A stretch of 64,000 nt of DNA from G020354785 sp964521285. Lineage in GTDB: Bacteria; Bacteroidota; Bacteroidia; Bacteroidales; UBA10428. The notes beneath the pieces are model-generated. The model ran no database searches, was not told the DNA's origin, and saw nothing but the letters and a program-made list of their open reading frames with translations. Positions 37,857 through 48,121 of this stretch are shown here, piece by piece. Both the position numbers and the translations under genes were made by a program. Position 1 is the stretch's first letter. Every line of letters begins with the position of its first letter. Location of the stretch: the NCBI GenBank assembly GCA_964521285.1, contig CAZFQS010000011.1, positions 62,001 to 126,000 of the forward strand, written 5' to 3'.

Positions 37857-38534
37857 ATGAAATTCATTGTTATAGAAGGACTGGATGCTTCGGGTAAGTC
37901 AACTCAGCTTGAATTATTACAGCAATATCTTAAAACCAATAAAGTTAACTTCAAGTATCTGCATTTCCCAAGGACAGACGCACCTGTATATGGAGACCTG
38001 ATTGCCAGGTTCTTAAGAGGTGAGTTTGGCAACATAAATTCTGTAAATCCATATCTGGTGGCATTATTATATGCCGGCGATAGAAAAGATGCGGCCGAAC
38101 TCATTCAAAGCTGGTTGAGCAGGAAGTACCTGGTAATTACTGATCGCTATGTACATTCAAATATTGCATTCCAGTGTGCAAAACTCAGTAATAAAATAGA
38201 AAGGGAAGCATTAAAAGACTGGATATACTATTTTGAATATCATTATAATAAAATACCCAAACCCAATATGGTTTTATTCCTGGATGTACCCTTTGAGTTT
38301 ACAGTGAGGAGGCTTAAACAGAGCAGAAAAGGTAATGACCGGACTTACCTCAGGGGACATAAAGATATTCATGAACATGATCTTAATTTTCAAAAACGTG
38401 TAAGGGATATGTACTTATGGCTTGTTAAGGAAGATCCTTATTTTAAGCTTATAGACTGTAAGGATGAAAATAATAAAATGTTACTTCCAAAATCTATCTT
38501 TCAAAAAATTCTGAATACTTTGCAGCTGGATTAA
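37857..38534 (+). CDS. tmk: Thymidylate kinase-like (dTMP kinase)
   Basis: 225 residues from ATG 37857; the frame also has a TTG six bases upstream, which is less likely. P-loop GLDASGKST (about 8-16). A lid and DRYVHSNIAFQ region (DRY motif) and LFLDVPFEFTVRRL follow. The segment QSRKGNDRTYLRGHKDIHEHDLNF supplies the lid Arg residues and resembles the archaeal/eukaryal-type kinases. It phosphorylates dTMP to dTDP, needed for dTTP and hence dTDP-glucose. Divergent from folP. Confidence 0.9.
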   Translation: MKFIVIEGLDASGKSTQLELLQQYLKTNKVNFKYLHFPRTDAPVYGDLIARFLRGEFGNINSVNPYLVALLYAGDRKDAAELIQSWLSRKYLVITDRYVHSNIAFQCAKLSNKIEREALKDWIYYFEYHYNKIPKPNMVLFLDVPFEFTVRRLKQSRKGNDRTYLRGHKDIHEHDLNFQKRVRDMYLWLVKEDPYFKLIDCKDENNKMLLPKSIFQKILNTLQLD

Positions 38535-38608
38535 CAATACATTAACAATTCAACATTATTGATTTGGTTATTTTTATATAAATTTTTTAAATAGACGATT
38601 TATACAGC

Positions 38609-39853
38609 ATGAAAATAATACGAATAACGAGTAGAATACTTGTAGGTGTTATATTTATTTTTTCAGGTTTTGTAAAGGATATCGATCCTATGGGCTCAAC
38701 CTATAAATTTATTGATTATTTTGAAGCATTTCATTTAGGTTTTTTAAACTTTATTGCCTTCCCCTTGGCAATACTTTTAAGTACTGGCGAACTGGTTATT
38801 GGAATAAATCTGCTCCTGGGAATAAGGGTGAGGCTAACAAGTTACGCTTTATTAGTCTTTATGTCCTTTTTTACTATTTTAACACTTTTTCTGGCGATAT
38901 ATAATCCGGTATCTGACTGTGGATGCTTTGGTGATGCAATAATACTTACCAACTGGCAGACATTCTGGAAAAACATCATAATTCTGGTGCCAACATTCAT
39001 TGTCTTCTTTTCACGAAATAAATTCGTGCCCCTCTATTTGGCAAATATTGAGTGGAGAATGACTTTCATATTCATTTTATCGGGTATACTGATATCGGTT
39101 TACTGCTACAGAAATTTACCTCTGCTGGATTTCAGACCTTATAAAATAGGTGCCAATATTCCTGAAAATATGATAATACCAGATAATGCACCTGCTGATG
39201 AATATAAAACAATCCTGGTATATGAAAAAAATGGTATTAGGAAGGAATTTAATGCTGAAAATTTTCCCTGGAGGGATACAACATGGAAATGGGTAGAGAC
39301 CAGTCAAATATTAATTAAGAAGGGTTATGAACCGCCCATACATGATTTTACAATAATTACAGCAGACGGTTATGATATCACTGATATTGTTATATCGGAT
39401 CCGGATTACTCATTTCTGCTAATAGCAGATGATCTTACCAAATCCAATATTAACGCATTTAAAAAAGTTCATAAAATTGCTGAAGTATGTCATAATAATA
39501 ACAACTGCTCGTTTTATTGTCTTACATCATCCACTGATGAGGAAATTAGCACCTTTATGGATAAGGTAAAAATAAATTTCGACTTTTATCTTACTGATGA
39601 AATAACGTTAAAGACAATCATTCGTTCCAATCCCGGTCTTTTATTGATCAGGGAAGGAAATATTATAGGCAAGTGGCATTATAATAATTTGCCCGCTTTT
39701 AATGCTTCGGAACAGAATTATTTTTCTTTTATATTGGATTCATGTAGAAAAGATAAGGAGACATTGATAATCAGTCTTTTTATAACGGGTTTTGTTATGG
39801 TTGCAAGTGTTTTTCATATTGTAACACTCAAAACAAGGAAAGATAAGGATTAA
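38609..39853 (+). CDS. BT_3928-like membrane protein with DoxX/MauE domain
   Basis: 414 residues. The first ~130 residues form four membrane helices of the DoxX/MauE kind: RILVGVIFIFSGFVKDIDPMGSTYKF at the start, and a CGCFGDAI motif with two Cys at about 107-109, typical of MauE-like redox partners. A fifth segment is near 150, then a periplasmic-type domain with Cys residues, then a last helix near 388-405. I recall this arrangement in the Bacteroidales BT_3928 family. Role unknown; a membrane redox function is suggested by the CGC motif only. 12 bp before the next gene. Confidence 0.82.
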   Translation: MKIIRITSRILVGVIFIFSGFVKDIDPMGSTYKFIDYFEAFHLGFLNFIAFPLAILLSTGELVIGINLLLGIRVRLTSYALLVFMSFFTILTLFLAIYNPVSDCGCFGDAIILTNWQTFWKNIIILVPTFIVFFSRNKFVPLYLANIEWRMTFIFILSGILISVYCYRNLPLLDFRPYKIGANIPENMIIPDNAPADEYKTILVYEKNGIRKEFNAENFPWRDTTWKWVETSQILIKKGYEPPIHDFTIITADGYDITDIVISDPDYSFLLIADDLTKSNINAFKKVHKIAEVCHNNNNCSFYCLTSSTDEEISTFMDKVKINFDFYLTDEITLKTIIRSNPGLLLIREGNIIGKWHYNNLPAFNASEQNYFSFILDSCRKDKETLIISLFITGFVMVASVFHIVTLKTRKDKD

Positions 39854-39864
39854 CAAATCATATT

Positions 39865-40314
39865 ATGAAGTGTATATCCGGAATAGTTGCTATATTGATA
39901 TTACTCTTACTTGCAAACTGCGAAGAAACCATTAAATGTACTGAGAATACAGAAATATCTGTAAATATTGATTTTAAAACACTAAGCTCTGGTATAAAGA
40001 AGGATACATTAATTAACAATCTTACAGTAATAGGTAAGGATACTCTTTACTTTAATAGTAACCTGAATTCAATTAGTCTGGCACTGTCACAATCATCAGA
40101 TACAAGTGAATTTAAATTTGCTGTTGACACTGTAATGGATACAATATCATTTTACAGCAAGAGAGAACATTTCCTGATATCTTTTGAATGTGGTTTTGCC
40201 ACCCGCTTTATTCTGGAAAAAGTTATTTCGCAGGACATATTAATAGATTCGATTTCAATTATTAACCCCAATGTTGACAGGTCTGATGAAACAAATATTA
40301 TATTTTTCTATTAG
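39865..40314 (+). CDS. DUF6452-like lipoprotein
   Basis: 149 residues. A signal ends at the lipobox LLANC (Cys19). The short beta-rich domain (LSSGIKKDTLINNLTVIG, YFNSNLNSISLAL) resembles the DUF6452 proteins found next to DUF6048 and tpiA in Bacteroidales. Its end overlaps the next gene, so translation is coupled. Function unknown. Confidence 0.75.
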   Translation: MKCISGIVAILILLLLANCEETIKCTENTEISVNIDFKTLSSGIKKDTLINNLTVIGKDTLYFNSNLNSISLALSQSSDTSEFKFAVDTVMDTISFYSKREHFLISFECGFATRFILEKVISQDILIDSISIINPNVDRSDETNIIFFY

Positions 40315-40990
40315 TATTATTATCTTGCTGTATACTGAAAAACCTTATGCCCAGGAAGGATTGGTAAAGGACAGAGGTATAAGATTTGGAACAGATGTGT
40401 CAAAATTTGTTTTACCACTTTTTTATCCTGAAACCAGAGGATATGAATTACTCGCAGATTTTCAGATTCTTGATAATATATTTATTGCAGGGGAATATGG
40501 CATAAGTAATACTAAACTCGATACTGACTCTTATAAATTTAATTACGATTTAAATGGAAGCTACATAAAATTAGGCTTAAATAAAAACATACTTAAACAT
40601 GATGATGTAACTAAGAATGATCTGCTATTTGTTGGTTTCAGATATTCATTTTCCTGGTTTAAACATAAAGCAAGTAATATAAGTATTATTGATGAGCAAT
40701 GGGACGAAGTTACAATAGCTGAAACTGAAGAAATTTCTTTAAGTTGTCATTCTATTGATCTTGTGGCTGGTGTAAAAACAGAATTATTTAAAAACATATA
40801 TATAGGCTGGACTATAAGAGGGATGATAAGGCTTAAGCTAAAATCTGATAATATAATGTCACCCTATTTTATACCGGGTTTCGGAAAAGGTGACAAGAAC
40901 GCTGCAATCGGATTTAATTACTCCATTTATTACAGAATTCCATATAAAATATCAGTAAAAGAAAAGAAAAAAAATAAAGGAAGTACTTAA
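40286..40990 (+). CDS. DUF6048-like outer-membrane beta-barrel-type protein
   Basis: 234 residues from ATG 40286, giving a good signal peptide ending PYAQ; an ATG at 40271 is a less likely start. Beta-strand-rich with alternating aromatic residues (KLGLNKNILKHDDV, FVGFRYSFSWFKHKAS, NIYIGWTIRGMIRLKL), PYFIPGFG near the end and a basic tail. It resembles DUF6048. A small outer-membrane barrel is inferred. It overlaps the preceding DUF6452-like gene by 29 bp. Confidence 0.78.
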   Translation: MKQILYFSISIIILLYTEKPYAQEGLVKDRGIRFGTDVSKFVLPLFYPETRGYELLADFQILDNIFIAGEYGISNTKLDTDSYKFNYDLNGSYIKLGLNKNILKHDDVTKNDLLFVGFRYSFSWFKHKASNISIIDEQWDEVTIAETEEISLSCHSIDLVAGVKTELFKNIYIGWTIRGMIRLKLKSDNIMSPYFIPGFGKGDKNAAIGFNYSIYYRIPYKISVKEKKKNKGST

Positions 40991-41066
40991 TCCATTCAAA
41001 TATTATTACTTTAAAAGAATTAATTATTTTTAACGTCATTAGAAAATTTAAATCTAAAGTCCGATT

Positions 41067-41816
41067 ATGAGAAAATTTATCGTAGCAGGAAACTGGAAAA
41101 TGAACAAAACCCTTCAGGAGGGAATAGAATTAGCCAGGGCAGTTAATGAAAAAGTAAATGGTCAAAGAGCGCTGGTAGTGTTATGCACCCCGTTCATTCA
41201 TTTATCCGAAGTAAAGAAAGTAATAACAAAAAGTTCTCTGTTTCTCGGGGCTCAAAATTGCTCATCTAAATCCGCCGGTGCCTATACAGGAGAAACTTCA
41301 GCATCAATGATAAAATCTACCGGTGCAGATTATGTAATTATCGGTCATAGTGAAAGAAGAGCATACTTCAAAGAAGCTGATAAAACTCTCAATAAGAAAA
41401 TCAGGCTTTCACTTGAAAATGAGCTAATACCTATTTACTGCTGCGGAGAAGTATTACCAGAAAGAGAAGCAGGAAGACATTTTGAAGTTGTCAGAACCCA
41501 GATTAATGAAGGATTATTTAGCTTATCTACCAAAGAGTTCATAAAAGTAGTAATAGCCTACGAACCTGTGTGGGCTATAGGTACAGGTGTAAATGCAACA
41601 CCTGAACAGGCACAGGAAATGCATGCATTTATTCGGGAATTAATATCTGATAAATATGGGAAAGATGTTGCGGAGAAAACAACAATCCAATATGGGGGAA
41701 GCTGTAAACCTTCAAATGCAAAGGAAATATTTGCAATGGCTGACGTTGATGGAGGATTAATAGGAGGGGCCTCACTGAACGCTGAAGATTTTATTGCTAT
41801 CGTTAATTCAATTTAA
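41067..41816 (+). CDS. tpiA: Triosephosphate isomerase
   Basis: 249 residues. Catalytic Lys in GNWKMN, His in GHSERR, and Glu in AYEPVWAIGTG are all present, with QYGGSCKPSN and GLIGGASL in the phosphate-binding region. It interconverts dihydroxyacetone phosphate and glyceraldehyde-3-phosphate. Full length. 76 bp after the DUF6048-like gene. Confidence 0.97.
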   Translation: MRKFIVAGNWKMNKTLQEGIELARAVNEKVNGQRALVVLCTPFIHLSEVKKVITKSSLFLGAQNCSSKSAGAYTGETSASMIKSTGADYVIIGHSERRAYFKEADKTLNKKIRLSLENELIPIYCCGEVLPEREAGRHFEVVRTQINEGLFSLSTKEFIKVVIAYEPVWAIGTGVNATPEQAQEMHAFIRELISDKYGKDVAEKTTIQYGGSCKPSNAKEIFAMADVDGGLIGGASLNAEDFIAIVNSI

Positions 41817-41973
41817 TATTTATTATCAGCGGAATATATAAATCTGACCTTTCTAAAATAGAAAAAGAGTGCTTTAAATATTCTTTAAAATATATTAGTT
41901 TTAAGGAAAAGAACAATTGGGTATCAATAAAATTCAAAAAGTCTTAAGTTATTTAAATTATAATCTTAAACGG

Positions 41974-44900
41974 ATGAAAAAGGTCTTGTTTTTATTTTCT
42001 TTAATAACTCTTCTAACTGTTTCACAGCATATTTCTTCACAACAGTTAAAAAAATTTTCAGAGGACCACAATAATTTCATGAGTGAATTATATTCTTTTA
42101 TGGAGAAAAATATTTCTGCAGAGGATCAAAAAATACTCAATGATTTTAAAAGTGTCTGGGAGACAGACAGCCTTTTTACTGCTGAAGAACAGGATCGTAT
42201 TATTAATATATCACAAAAATTGCTGGATAAAAATGCCAAACCTGCACCTACATTTTTAAATTATTTATTAAGTCTGTTAACGTTTAAAAAAAGTAATCTT
42301 GGTAATGAAAACTATAATACATGGGAAACAGGACTTATATACATCATTGAACAAAGAAGAGTAACATTAAGTAAAATAAATGCCTACCTTGTTTTCACGA
42401 TTGAACTAATTAATTCAAACAGTCTGCATAAATCTCCTTCAACACACTGGAAAGCGAGTAAACCGGATTACAAGTTTGTTTTTGATGAAGACATAAAATT
42501 AAGATTCAATTTAATAGACCTTACCTGTATTACAAAAAGAGATAGTATTATAATATTTGATACGGAAGGCGATTATTATCCTGTTGATAATATCTGGAAA
42601 GGTAAAAAAGGTGTAGTAACCTGGGAACGCAGTAATTATAATAAAGACGAGGTATTTGCAGTATTACCGGAGTATGAGATTGACATGACCAAGTCAGAGT
42701 ACCAGGTTGAGAATGTTACATTTACCAATAAGTTATATTTCGATGCTCCCCTGAAAGGTACTTTATTCGATAAAGTTAAATACATACAAAAAAATGAAAG
42801 TCCTACTTATCCCAGATTTGAATCTTACCAGAAAAATTTTAAGATTGAAAACCTGTATGATAACATTAATTATGAGGGTGGACTTGCGATGCACGGGGTA
42901 AAACTTATTGGTACCGGTAGTGGTGATGAATTGGCCAAAATAAATATCTACCGTAAAGACACACTTATTCTTGAAGCAAGTTCAACCTATTTTGGCTTTA
43001 GAGCTGACAGAGTAAGCGGGCCGAATACCAGTGTTAAAATCAAACTGAAAAAAGATTCCATATATCATCCCGGCCTAATGTTCAGATATATTGTTCCTAC
43101 ACAGGAATTAACTTTATCAAGAACTGAAGACTTTACAACTCAAAGCCCCTATTATGATTCCTATCATAATATTGATATGAGCTTTGAACAGCTGGTATGG
43201 AATATGAACGAACCTTTTATGAAATGTACTGCTCCAATAGGTGCATCTATTGGCATAGCAAATTTTGAATCAGCTAATTATTTCAATTACAGGAATTTCA
43301 TAGGGATGCAAGGGATAGATGCAGTACATCCATTGATATCTATAAGGAGTTTTGCTAAAAAATCCGGTTCGGACGAGTTTACTGCGACAGATTACGCAAA
43401 TTACCTCAGGAAGTCTATTACACAGGTAAGACAGATGTTGATGCGCATGTCAGTATTAGGTTTCATTTTCTATGATGTAAACACTGAAATTGCAAAGCTT
43501 AAACCTAAGCTTGAGAACTATCTTGCAGCAAGTGTCTCAAAAATTGATTTTGATGTAATCGGGTTTCCCTCAAGAACTAAAGCACCGCTTGAAAATGCAG
43601 TCTTTGACCTTAGAAATTACGATCTTAAAATAAACGGTATTCCACAGATATTTGTCAGTGATTCTCAAAATGTTGTATTTATCCCAAAAGAAGAAAGGAT
43701 AATATTAAAGCGTAACCGTAATTTTCAATTCGATGGTACTGTAATTGCCGGATTGTTCACTTTTTACGGAAACAACTTTTTTTTCAGTTATGATTCATTT
43801 AAGATTGACCTTCAGAAAGTTGATTTGCTTGCTATAAAATATATAACCGGAGAGACCGATAATTATGGACTTGCAGTTATTGATGACATAGATAATGATA
43901 TTCAGAATATTACAGGTGAAGTACTTATTGACAAACCGGATAATAAATCAGGTAGAATAAATTATTCTGAATATCCCATTTTTAAAAGCAATGAAAACTC
44001 CTATGTTTACTATGAAAGAGAAGATATACAAAACGGGGTATATGAGCAGGATGATTTTTATTTTGAAGTTGATCCGTTTATAATTGACAGCCTTGATAAT
44101 TTTAACAAGAAGGCTTTAAAATTTGACGGTGAATTTTATTCTGCCGGCATTTTCCCCTCTTTTGAACAAACCATATCCCTTCAAAAAGACAAATCACTGG
44201 GATTCTTACATTTGACACCACAGGATGGTCTTCCGCTTTACGGGGATAAAGGATATTTTAAGAATGAAATTCATTTGTCAAATGATGGCTTAAGAGGTAA
44301 GGGAATAATTACTTATCTGACATCTACTGCTGTTTCAGATGATATTATTTTCTTTCCCGATTCATTAAATGCTTTTGTAAAAGATTTCACTATAGATAAG
44401 GAAACAACAGGAACAAAATTTCCGTGGGTACAATCCACTAATAATTATGTTCACTGGCTTCCATATTCAGATGAATTTTTCGTTTACAAAAGAGAAACCG
44501 ATTTTAAATTGTTTAATGATTCAACAACACTATCAGGAAGTTTAAAACTCGAACCCACAGGATTATCCGGACAGGGGAGAATGGACTTAAAAAACTCGGA
44601 GATAAAATCCAATTTATTTACCTATAAGTCAGATGAAATATTGGCAGATACAGCCGACTTCTACTTAAAATCTTTACATACAGATGGTTTTACAGTTCTG
44701 ACTGACAATGTTAATGCACATATAGATTATAATTCCAAAAAAGGATATTTTAATTCTAATGAAGACTTTACACTGGTTAGTTTTCCTGAAAACAGGTACA
44801 TAAGTTATCTGAATAATTTTACCTGGGATATGGAAACAAGGGAGATGGCAATGGGTGTCACACAGGAATACCAGCCTGAAATAATAGAATATCCGGGTTA

Positions 44901-46491
44901 TGAAGGAGAGCTGACCGGGCCAAGATATATTTCTTTACATCCGGATCAGGATTCTCTTAGTTTTGTTTCACCACTTGCATACTATGATTATAAAAATAAT
45001 CTTATTAAAGCAACACAGGTAAAATATATAAATGTTGCTGATGGGAAAATATATCCTGATGAGGGTAATGTAGTAGTGGAACAGGATGCGAAGATGAGGA
45101 CCTTAGAAAATGCCACAATTATCACAAACAACAATACAAAATATCATACAATACATTCTGCCAAAGTAAATATCTTCAGCAGGAACAACTATACTGGTGA
45201 AGGAGATTATGATTATATTGATGAAAATGCTAAAAAACAAGTCATACATTTTAATGAGATAAAGGTCGACGAAAACATTCAGACTATTGCCAGTGGTGAT
45301 ATCTATGAGCCCGATAACTTTACTCTCAGTCCTAATTATCACTATCAGGGGAAAGTGTTTCTCGAAGCCGACGACAGGCTGCTAACCTTTAAAGGGGCTG
45401 TCAAAATAGAGCATAATTGTGATATACTGGAATCAAAATGGTTAAAGTTTACAGAAACAATCGACCCTTATAACATATATATACCTGTTGATGAACAAAC
45501 CTTCGATATAAACAGGAAGAGAATTTTCGCCGGAATATTTTTACATTATGATTCGGTTCATGTTTACCCTGCCTTTTTTACACCAAAGAAATTTCATAGC
45601 GATAATCCTATAATTTCTGCCCATGGATATTTGTACTATGATAAATATTCACAGCTATATAAAATATCCTCAAAGGAAAAATTGTATGACAGGAATCTGC
45701 CTGGCAACTACGTGAGTCTTCACAGGGAGGATTGCCAGTTATATGGTGAAGGCAAAATTGATTTGGGAGCGGATTTAGGTCTAGTAAAATTAATTTCTGC
45801 CGGGAATGTGAGACATTATATAAACGATAACAAAACCAGACTTAATTTTCTTTTGGGAATAGATTTCTTTATTGATGAGGAAATATTGGGAATAATAGCC
45901 CGGGAAATTGATAGCATTCCTGAATTACTTGCCACTGATATGAATGCTCCTACATATAATAAAGGGATTATTGAATTAGCAGGCAGGGAACTGGCCGGAT
46001 TGTTTAAGGATGAGTTAAATCTATTCGGAAAAGTAAAGGAGATTCCTGCCCCTCTGAAACACACTATATTCTTTAATGAACTGAAACTTATGTGGGACGA
46101 TAATGCAAACTCATACCGTTCGTACGGTAAAATAGGAATCGGAAGTATAAACAATACACAGATTAATAAAAGGGTCGATGGTTTAATTGAGATTCAGATA
46201 AAAAGAAGTGGTGATATCTGTGACATTTATCTTGAAATAGATGATATGAACTGGTATTACTTCGGTTATACACGTGGAGTAATGCAAACCCATTCATCCA
46301 ATCAGGAATATGTTGACAGGATTAAATTCTTAAAGCCTAAAGATCGTAAGCAAAAAGTAAGGACAAAAGCAGGCGGCCTTTCTTATATTTATATGGTATC
46401 CACTGAACGTAAAATGGGCAGATTTTATAACCGCTATCTTGAAACAAAGGAACAAGAAGAAGAAAAGGAAGAAAGTAATAAAAATCAATAA
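41974..46491 (+). CDS. Large secreted protein of unknown family (about 1505 aa)
   Basis: 1505 residues from ATG 41974, which gives a clean signal peptide ending ISSQQ. The frame opens earlier with a TTG at 41917 that would add 19 residues before the signal, so I reject it. I recognise no named domain. The N-terminal third is mixed helix and strand. From about residue 650 long stretches of regular beta-hairpin sequence occur, including LSGSLKLEPTGLSGQGRMDL, KKGYFNSNEDFT, GEGDYDYID and YQGKVFLEADDRLLTFKGAV. That cadence is reminiscent of LptA/OstA or translocation-module beta-taco folds. Periplasmic or outer-membrane location is inferred. The tail is Glu/Lys-rich. It ends 3 bp before a convergent gene. 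Confidence 0.72.
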   Translation: MKKVLFLFSLITLLTVSQHISSQQLKKFSEDHNNFMSELYSFMEKNISAEDQKILNDFKSVWETDSLFTAEEQDRIINISQKLLDKNAKPAPTFLNYLLSLLTFKKSNLGNENYNTWETGLIYIIEQRRVTLSKINAYLVFTIELINSNSLHKSPSTHWKASKPDYKFVFDEDIKLRFNLIDLTCITKRDSIIIFDTEGDYYPVDNIWKGKKGVVTWERSNYNKDEVFAVLPEYEIDMTKSEYQVENVTFTNKLYFDAPLKGTLFDKVKYIQKNESPTYPRFESYQKNFKIENLYDNINYEGGLAMHGVKLIGTGSGDELAKINIYRKDTLILEASSTYFGFRADRVSGPNTSVKIKLKKDSIYHPGLMFRYIVPTQELTLSRTEDFTTQSPYYDSYHNIDMSFEQLVWNMNEPFMKCTAPIGASIGIANFESANYFNYRNFIGMQGIDAVHPLISIRSFAKKSGSDEFTATDYANYLRKSITQVRQMLMRMSVLGFIFYDVNTEIAKLKPKLENYLAASVSKIDFDVIGFPSRTKAPLENAVFDLRNYDLKINGIPQIFVSDSQNVVFIPKEERIILKRNRNFQFDGTVIAGLFTFYGNNFFFSYDSFKIDLQKVDLLAIKYITGETDNYGLAVIDDIDNDIQNITGEVLIDKPDNKSGRINYSEYPIFKSNENSYVYYEREDIQNGVYEQDDFYFEVDPFIIDSLDNFNKKALKFDGEFYSAGIFPSFEQTISLQKDKSLGFLHLTPQDGLPLYGDKGYFKNEIHLSNDGLRGKGIITYLTSTAVSDDIIFFPDSLNAFVKDFTIDKETTGTKFPWVQSTNNYVHWLPYSDEFFVYKRETDFKLFNDSTTLSGSLKLEPTGLSGQGRMDLKNSEIKSNLFTYKSDEILADTADFYLKSLHTDGFTVLTDNVNAHIDYNSKKGYFNSNEDFTLVSFPENRYISYLNNFTWDMETREMAMGVTQEYQPEIIEYPGYEGELTGPRYISLHPDQDSLSFVSPLAYYDYKNNLIKATQVKYINVADGKIYPDEGNVVVEQDAKMRTLENATIITNNNTKYHTIHSAKVNIFSRNNYTGEGDYDYIDENAKKQVIHFNEIKVDENIQTIASGDIYEPDNFTLSPNYHYQGKVFLEADDRLLTFKGAVKIEHNCDILESKWLKFTETIDPYNIYIPVDEQTFDINRKRIFAGIFLHYDSVHVYPAFFTPKKFHSDNPIISAHGYLYYDKYSQLYKISSKEKLYDRNLPGNYVSLHREDCQLYGEGKIDLGADLGLVKLISAGNVRHYINDNKTRLNFLLGIDFFIDEEILGIIAREIDSIPELLATDMNAPTYNKGIIELAGRELAGLFKDELNLFGKVKEIPAPLKHTIFFNELKLMWDDNANSYRSYGKIGIGSINNTQINKRVDGLIEIQIKRSGDICDIYLEIDDMNWYYFGYTRGVMQTHSSNQEYVDRIKFLKPKDRKQKVRTKAGGLSYIYMVSTERKMGRFYNRYLETKEQEEEKEESNKNQ

Positions 46492-46494
46492 TGT

Positions 46495-48111
46495 TTACAA
46501 TCCACTGATCTTCTTATCTTTAGGATACTTTACAGAATAAACAAATCTTATATTTTGAGTCTGTCCGGATTTAAGATTGAGCTTCCATAATAATCTTCCG
46601 TAATCCTCAGAATATTCAGCACCTCCATTATCTTCAAGCTGAACTTCTATTTCTTTATTCTTGGATATTGGAATCTGGTCAAGTAATTCAAGGTTAACAG
46701 GGAATATATTGTTATTCCTGACAAATATCTCATAACCTTTTGTTTCTTTTATGTTTCCTCCAATTACCTGTTTTTTGGTAAAGTCTTTCAATTGATTTCT
46801 TTTAACAGAAATTTTGTTGTCCCTTCCCAGAGAAACTAGCAAAGTATCAGCAGTTGTAACCGGGTTTATTGTAGATTGTCCGACATACATTCCCTGGAAG
46901 AACAAGTTTGCCTGACCTGGTAAAAGGTTATACTGTCCGTAATCAGGGACTTTAGCAAGGAGAAATGCCCCGTCGCTAAGCTTGGGTACAGTATGATATG
47001 TAAAGTCAGCATCTGGTTTATATTCCATCATTGCTACAAGGTGTTCTTTACCATCAGAGGGAATATCCTGTAATACCTCAATATTATATTCAGCAGCCAT
47101 CTGGCTTGTAGTTTCCGTGACCCTGTATTCAGGCATTTCAGCAACCTCATCCAACTCCTCACGTGCTAATCCCTCCTGAGCAATATTAAGCTGCATCATC
47201 TGTGACCGTTCGGCTGACTTAAGCTGGCTTTGTATATAACTAAGTCCAGTAGGCGGAACATAGAAATCGATAAACCAGGGATACAGTATTGGCCTGTTAT
47301 TATCCACAGTGGGATTACCTGTTGAGACAGTTAATTTTACATCCTCCCAGTCATATCCCGTTTTCTGATATACATTTGCTTTATAAATCAGTTTTAAAGG
47401 TTTGTCAGTACCATCGGCCCTTATATCATAGACAGGAAACCATCCTGCGTTAGGTGTCAGATAAGACAACCTTAAATCAATCTTCGTTGAAATATTAGAA
47501 GACACATTTATTATTACCTCACCTGTTGGTTTATTCCTTGTTGAATTTAGTTCACTCAGCTGGTTCTGAATTCTGGATTTTACCAGCTTCAGTTCCAGTA
47601 CCTTTTTATCAATTATTAATATTTCTTTCTTAACCTCAAATAACCTGGAACGATAAAAAATTACCAGTTGTTTTAATTCTTCCACATTCAAACCTTCCTG
47701 CTCGCTCCCAAGTTTATTATTCTCATTAATTACTCTTTCCTCACCCTGGTATACGATTTTTTGATTTTGTAACCAGTTTATCTCATTATCAACAAGTTCA
47801 AGTGAGTCCTTAAGTTCTTTTATTCTTGGAGACTCCTTCTGGCCAAACATATAATTAATACGAGATGTTGCTGATAATAAAATTGCCTTCCCTTGGATAT
47901 CTACTTGCAGGCTATTTTGCAATATGCTGCTCGTAAGATCTTCCATCACAATTTCAGTAATTCCTGCCGGAATGCTGACCGTAGCTTCTCTGGTGATTTT
48001 GGCATTTTGCTGATATATAGTAACATCCTTTATTTCAGATTTTACATTTATTGCAGCAGCTTTAACACATATAAGTGCAAGGATTGCTATAACAGATATT
48101 ATTCTTCTCAT
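46495..48111 (-). CDS. MuiA-like DUF4139/DUF4140 protein
   Basis: 538 residues. Signal peptide about 1-19. The N-terminal DUF4140 segment has VKSEIKDVTIYQQNAKITREATVSIPAGITEIVMEDL. A coiled-coil (about 95-185) follows, then the DUF4139 beta-domain (IDLRLSYLTPNAGWFPVYDIRA, KLIYKANVYQKTGYDWEDVKLTVSTGNP) and the C-terminal RFVYSVKYPKDKK. Matches mucoidy-inhibitor A family proteins, which are envelope-located with unclear mechanism. The stop is 3 bp from the convergent 1505-residue protein gene, and the start is 10 bp after the KAS III gene. Confidence 0.9.
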   Translation of the reverse strand: MRRIISVIAILALICVKAAAINVKSEIKDVTIYQQNAKITREATVSIPAGITEIVMEDLTSSILQNSLQVDIQGKAILLSATSRINYMFGQKESPRIKELKDSLELVDNEINWLQNQKIVYQGEERVINENNKLGSEQEGLNVEELKQLVIFYRSRLFEVKKEILIIDKKVLELKLVKSRIQNQLSELNSTRNKPTGEVIINVSSNISTKIDLRLSYLTPNAGWFPVYDIRADGTDKPLKLIYKANVYQKTGYDWEDVKLTVSTGNPTVDNNRPILYPWFIDFYVPPTGLSYIQSQLKSAERSQMMQLNIAQEGLAREELDEVAEMPEYRVTETTSQMAAEYNIEVLQDIPSDGKEHLVAMMEYKPDADFTYHTVPKLSDGAFLLAKVPDYGQYNLLPGQANLFFQGMYVGQSTINPVTTADTLLVSLGRDNKISVKRNQLKDFTKKQVIGGNIKETKGYEIFVRNNNIFPVNLELLDQIPISKNKEIEVQLEDNGGAEYSEDYGRLLWKLNLKSGQTQNIRFVYSVKYPKDKKISGL

Positions 48112-48121
48112 GACAAAAAAA

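Noticed and set aside
37805..37867. Longer FolP start at 37867
   Set aside because: It would overlap the thymidylate kinase start and add a hydrophobic leader foreign to the family.
41917..41973. TTG 41917 as start of the 1505-residue protein
   Set aside because: It would place 19 charged residues before the signal peptide; ATG 41974 is better.
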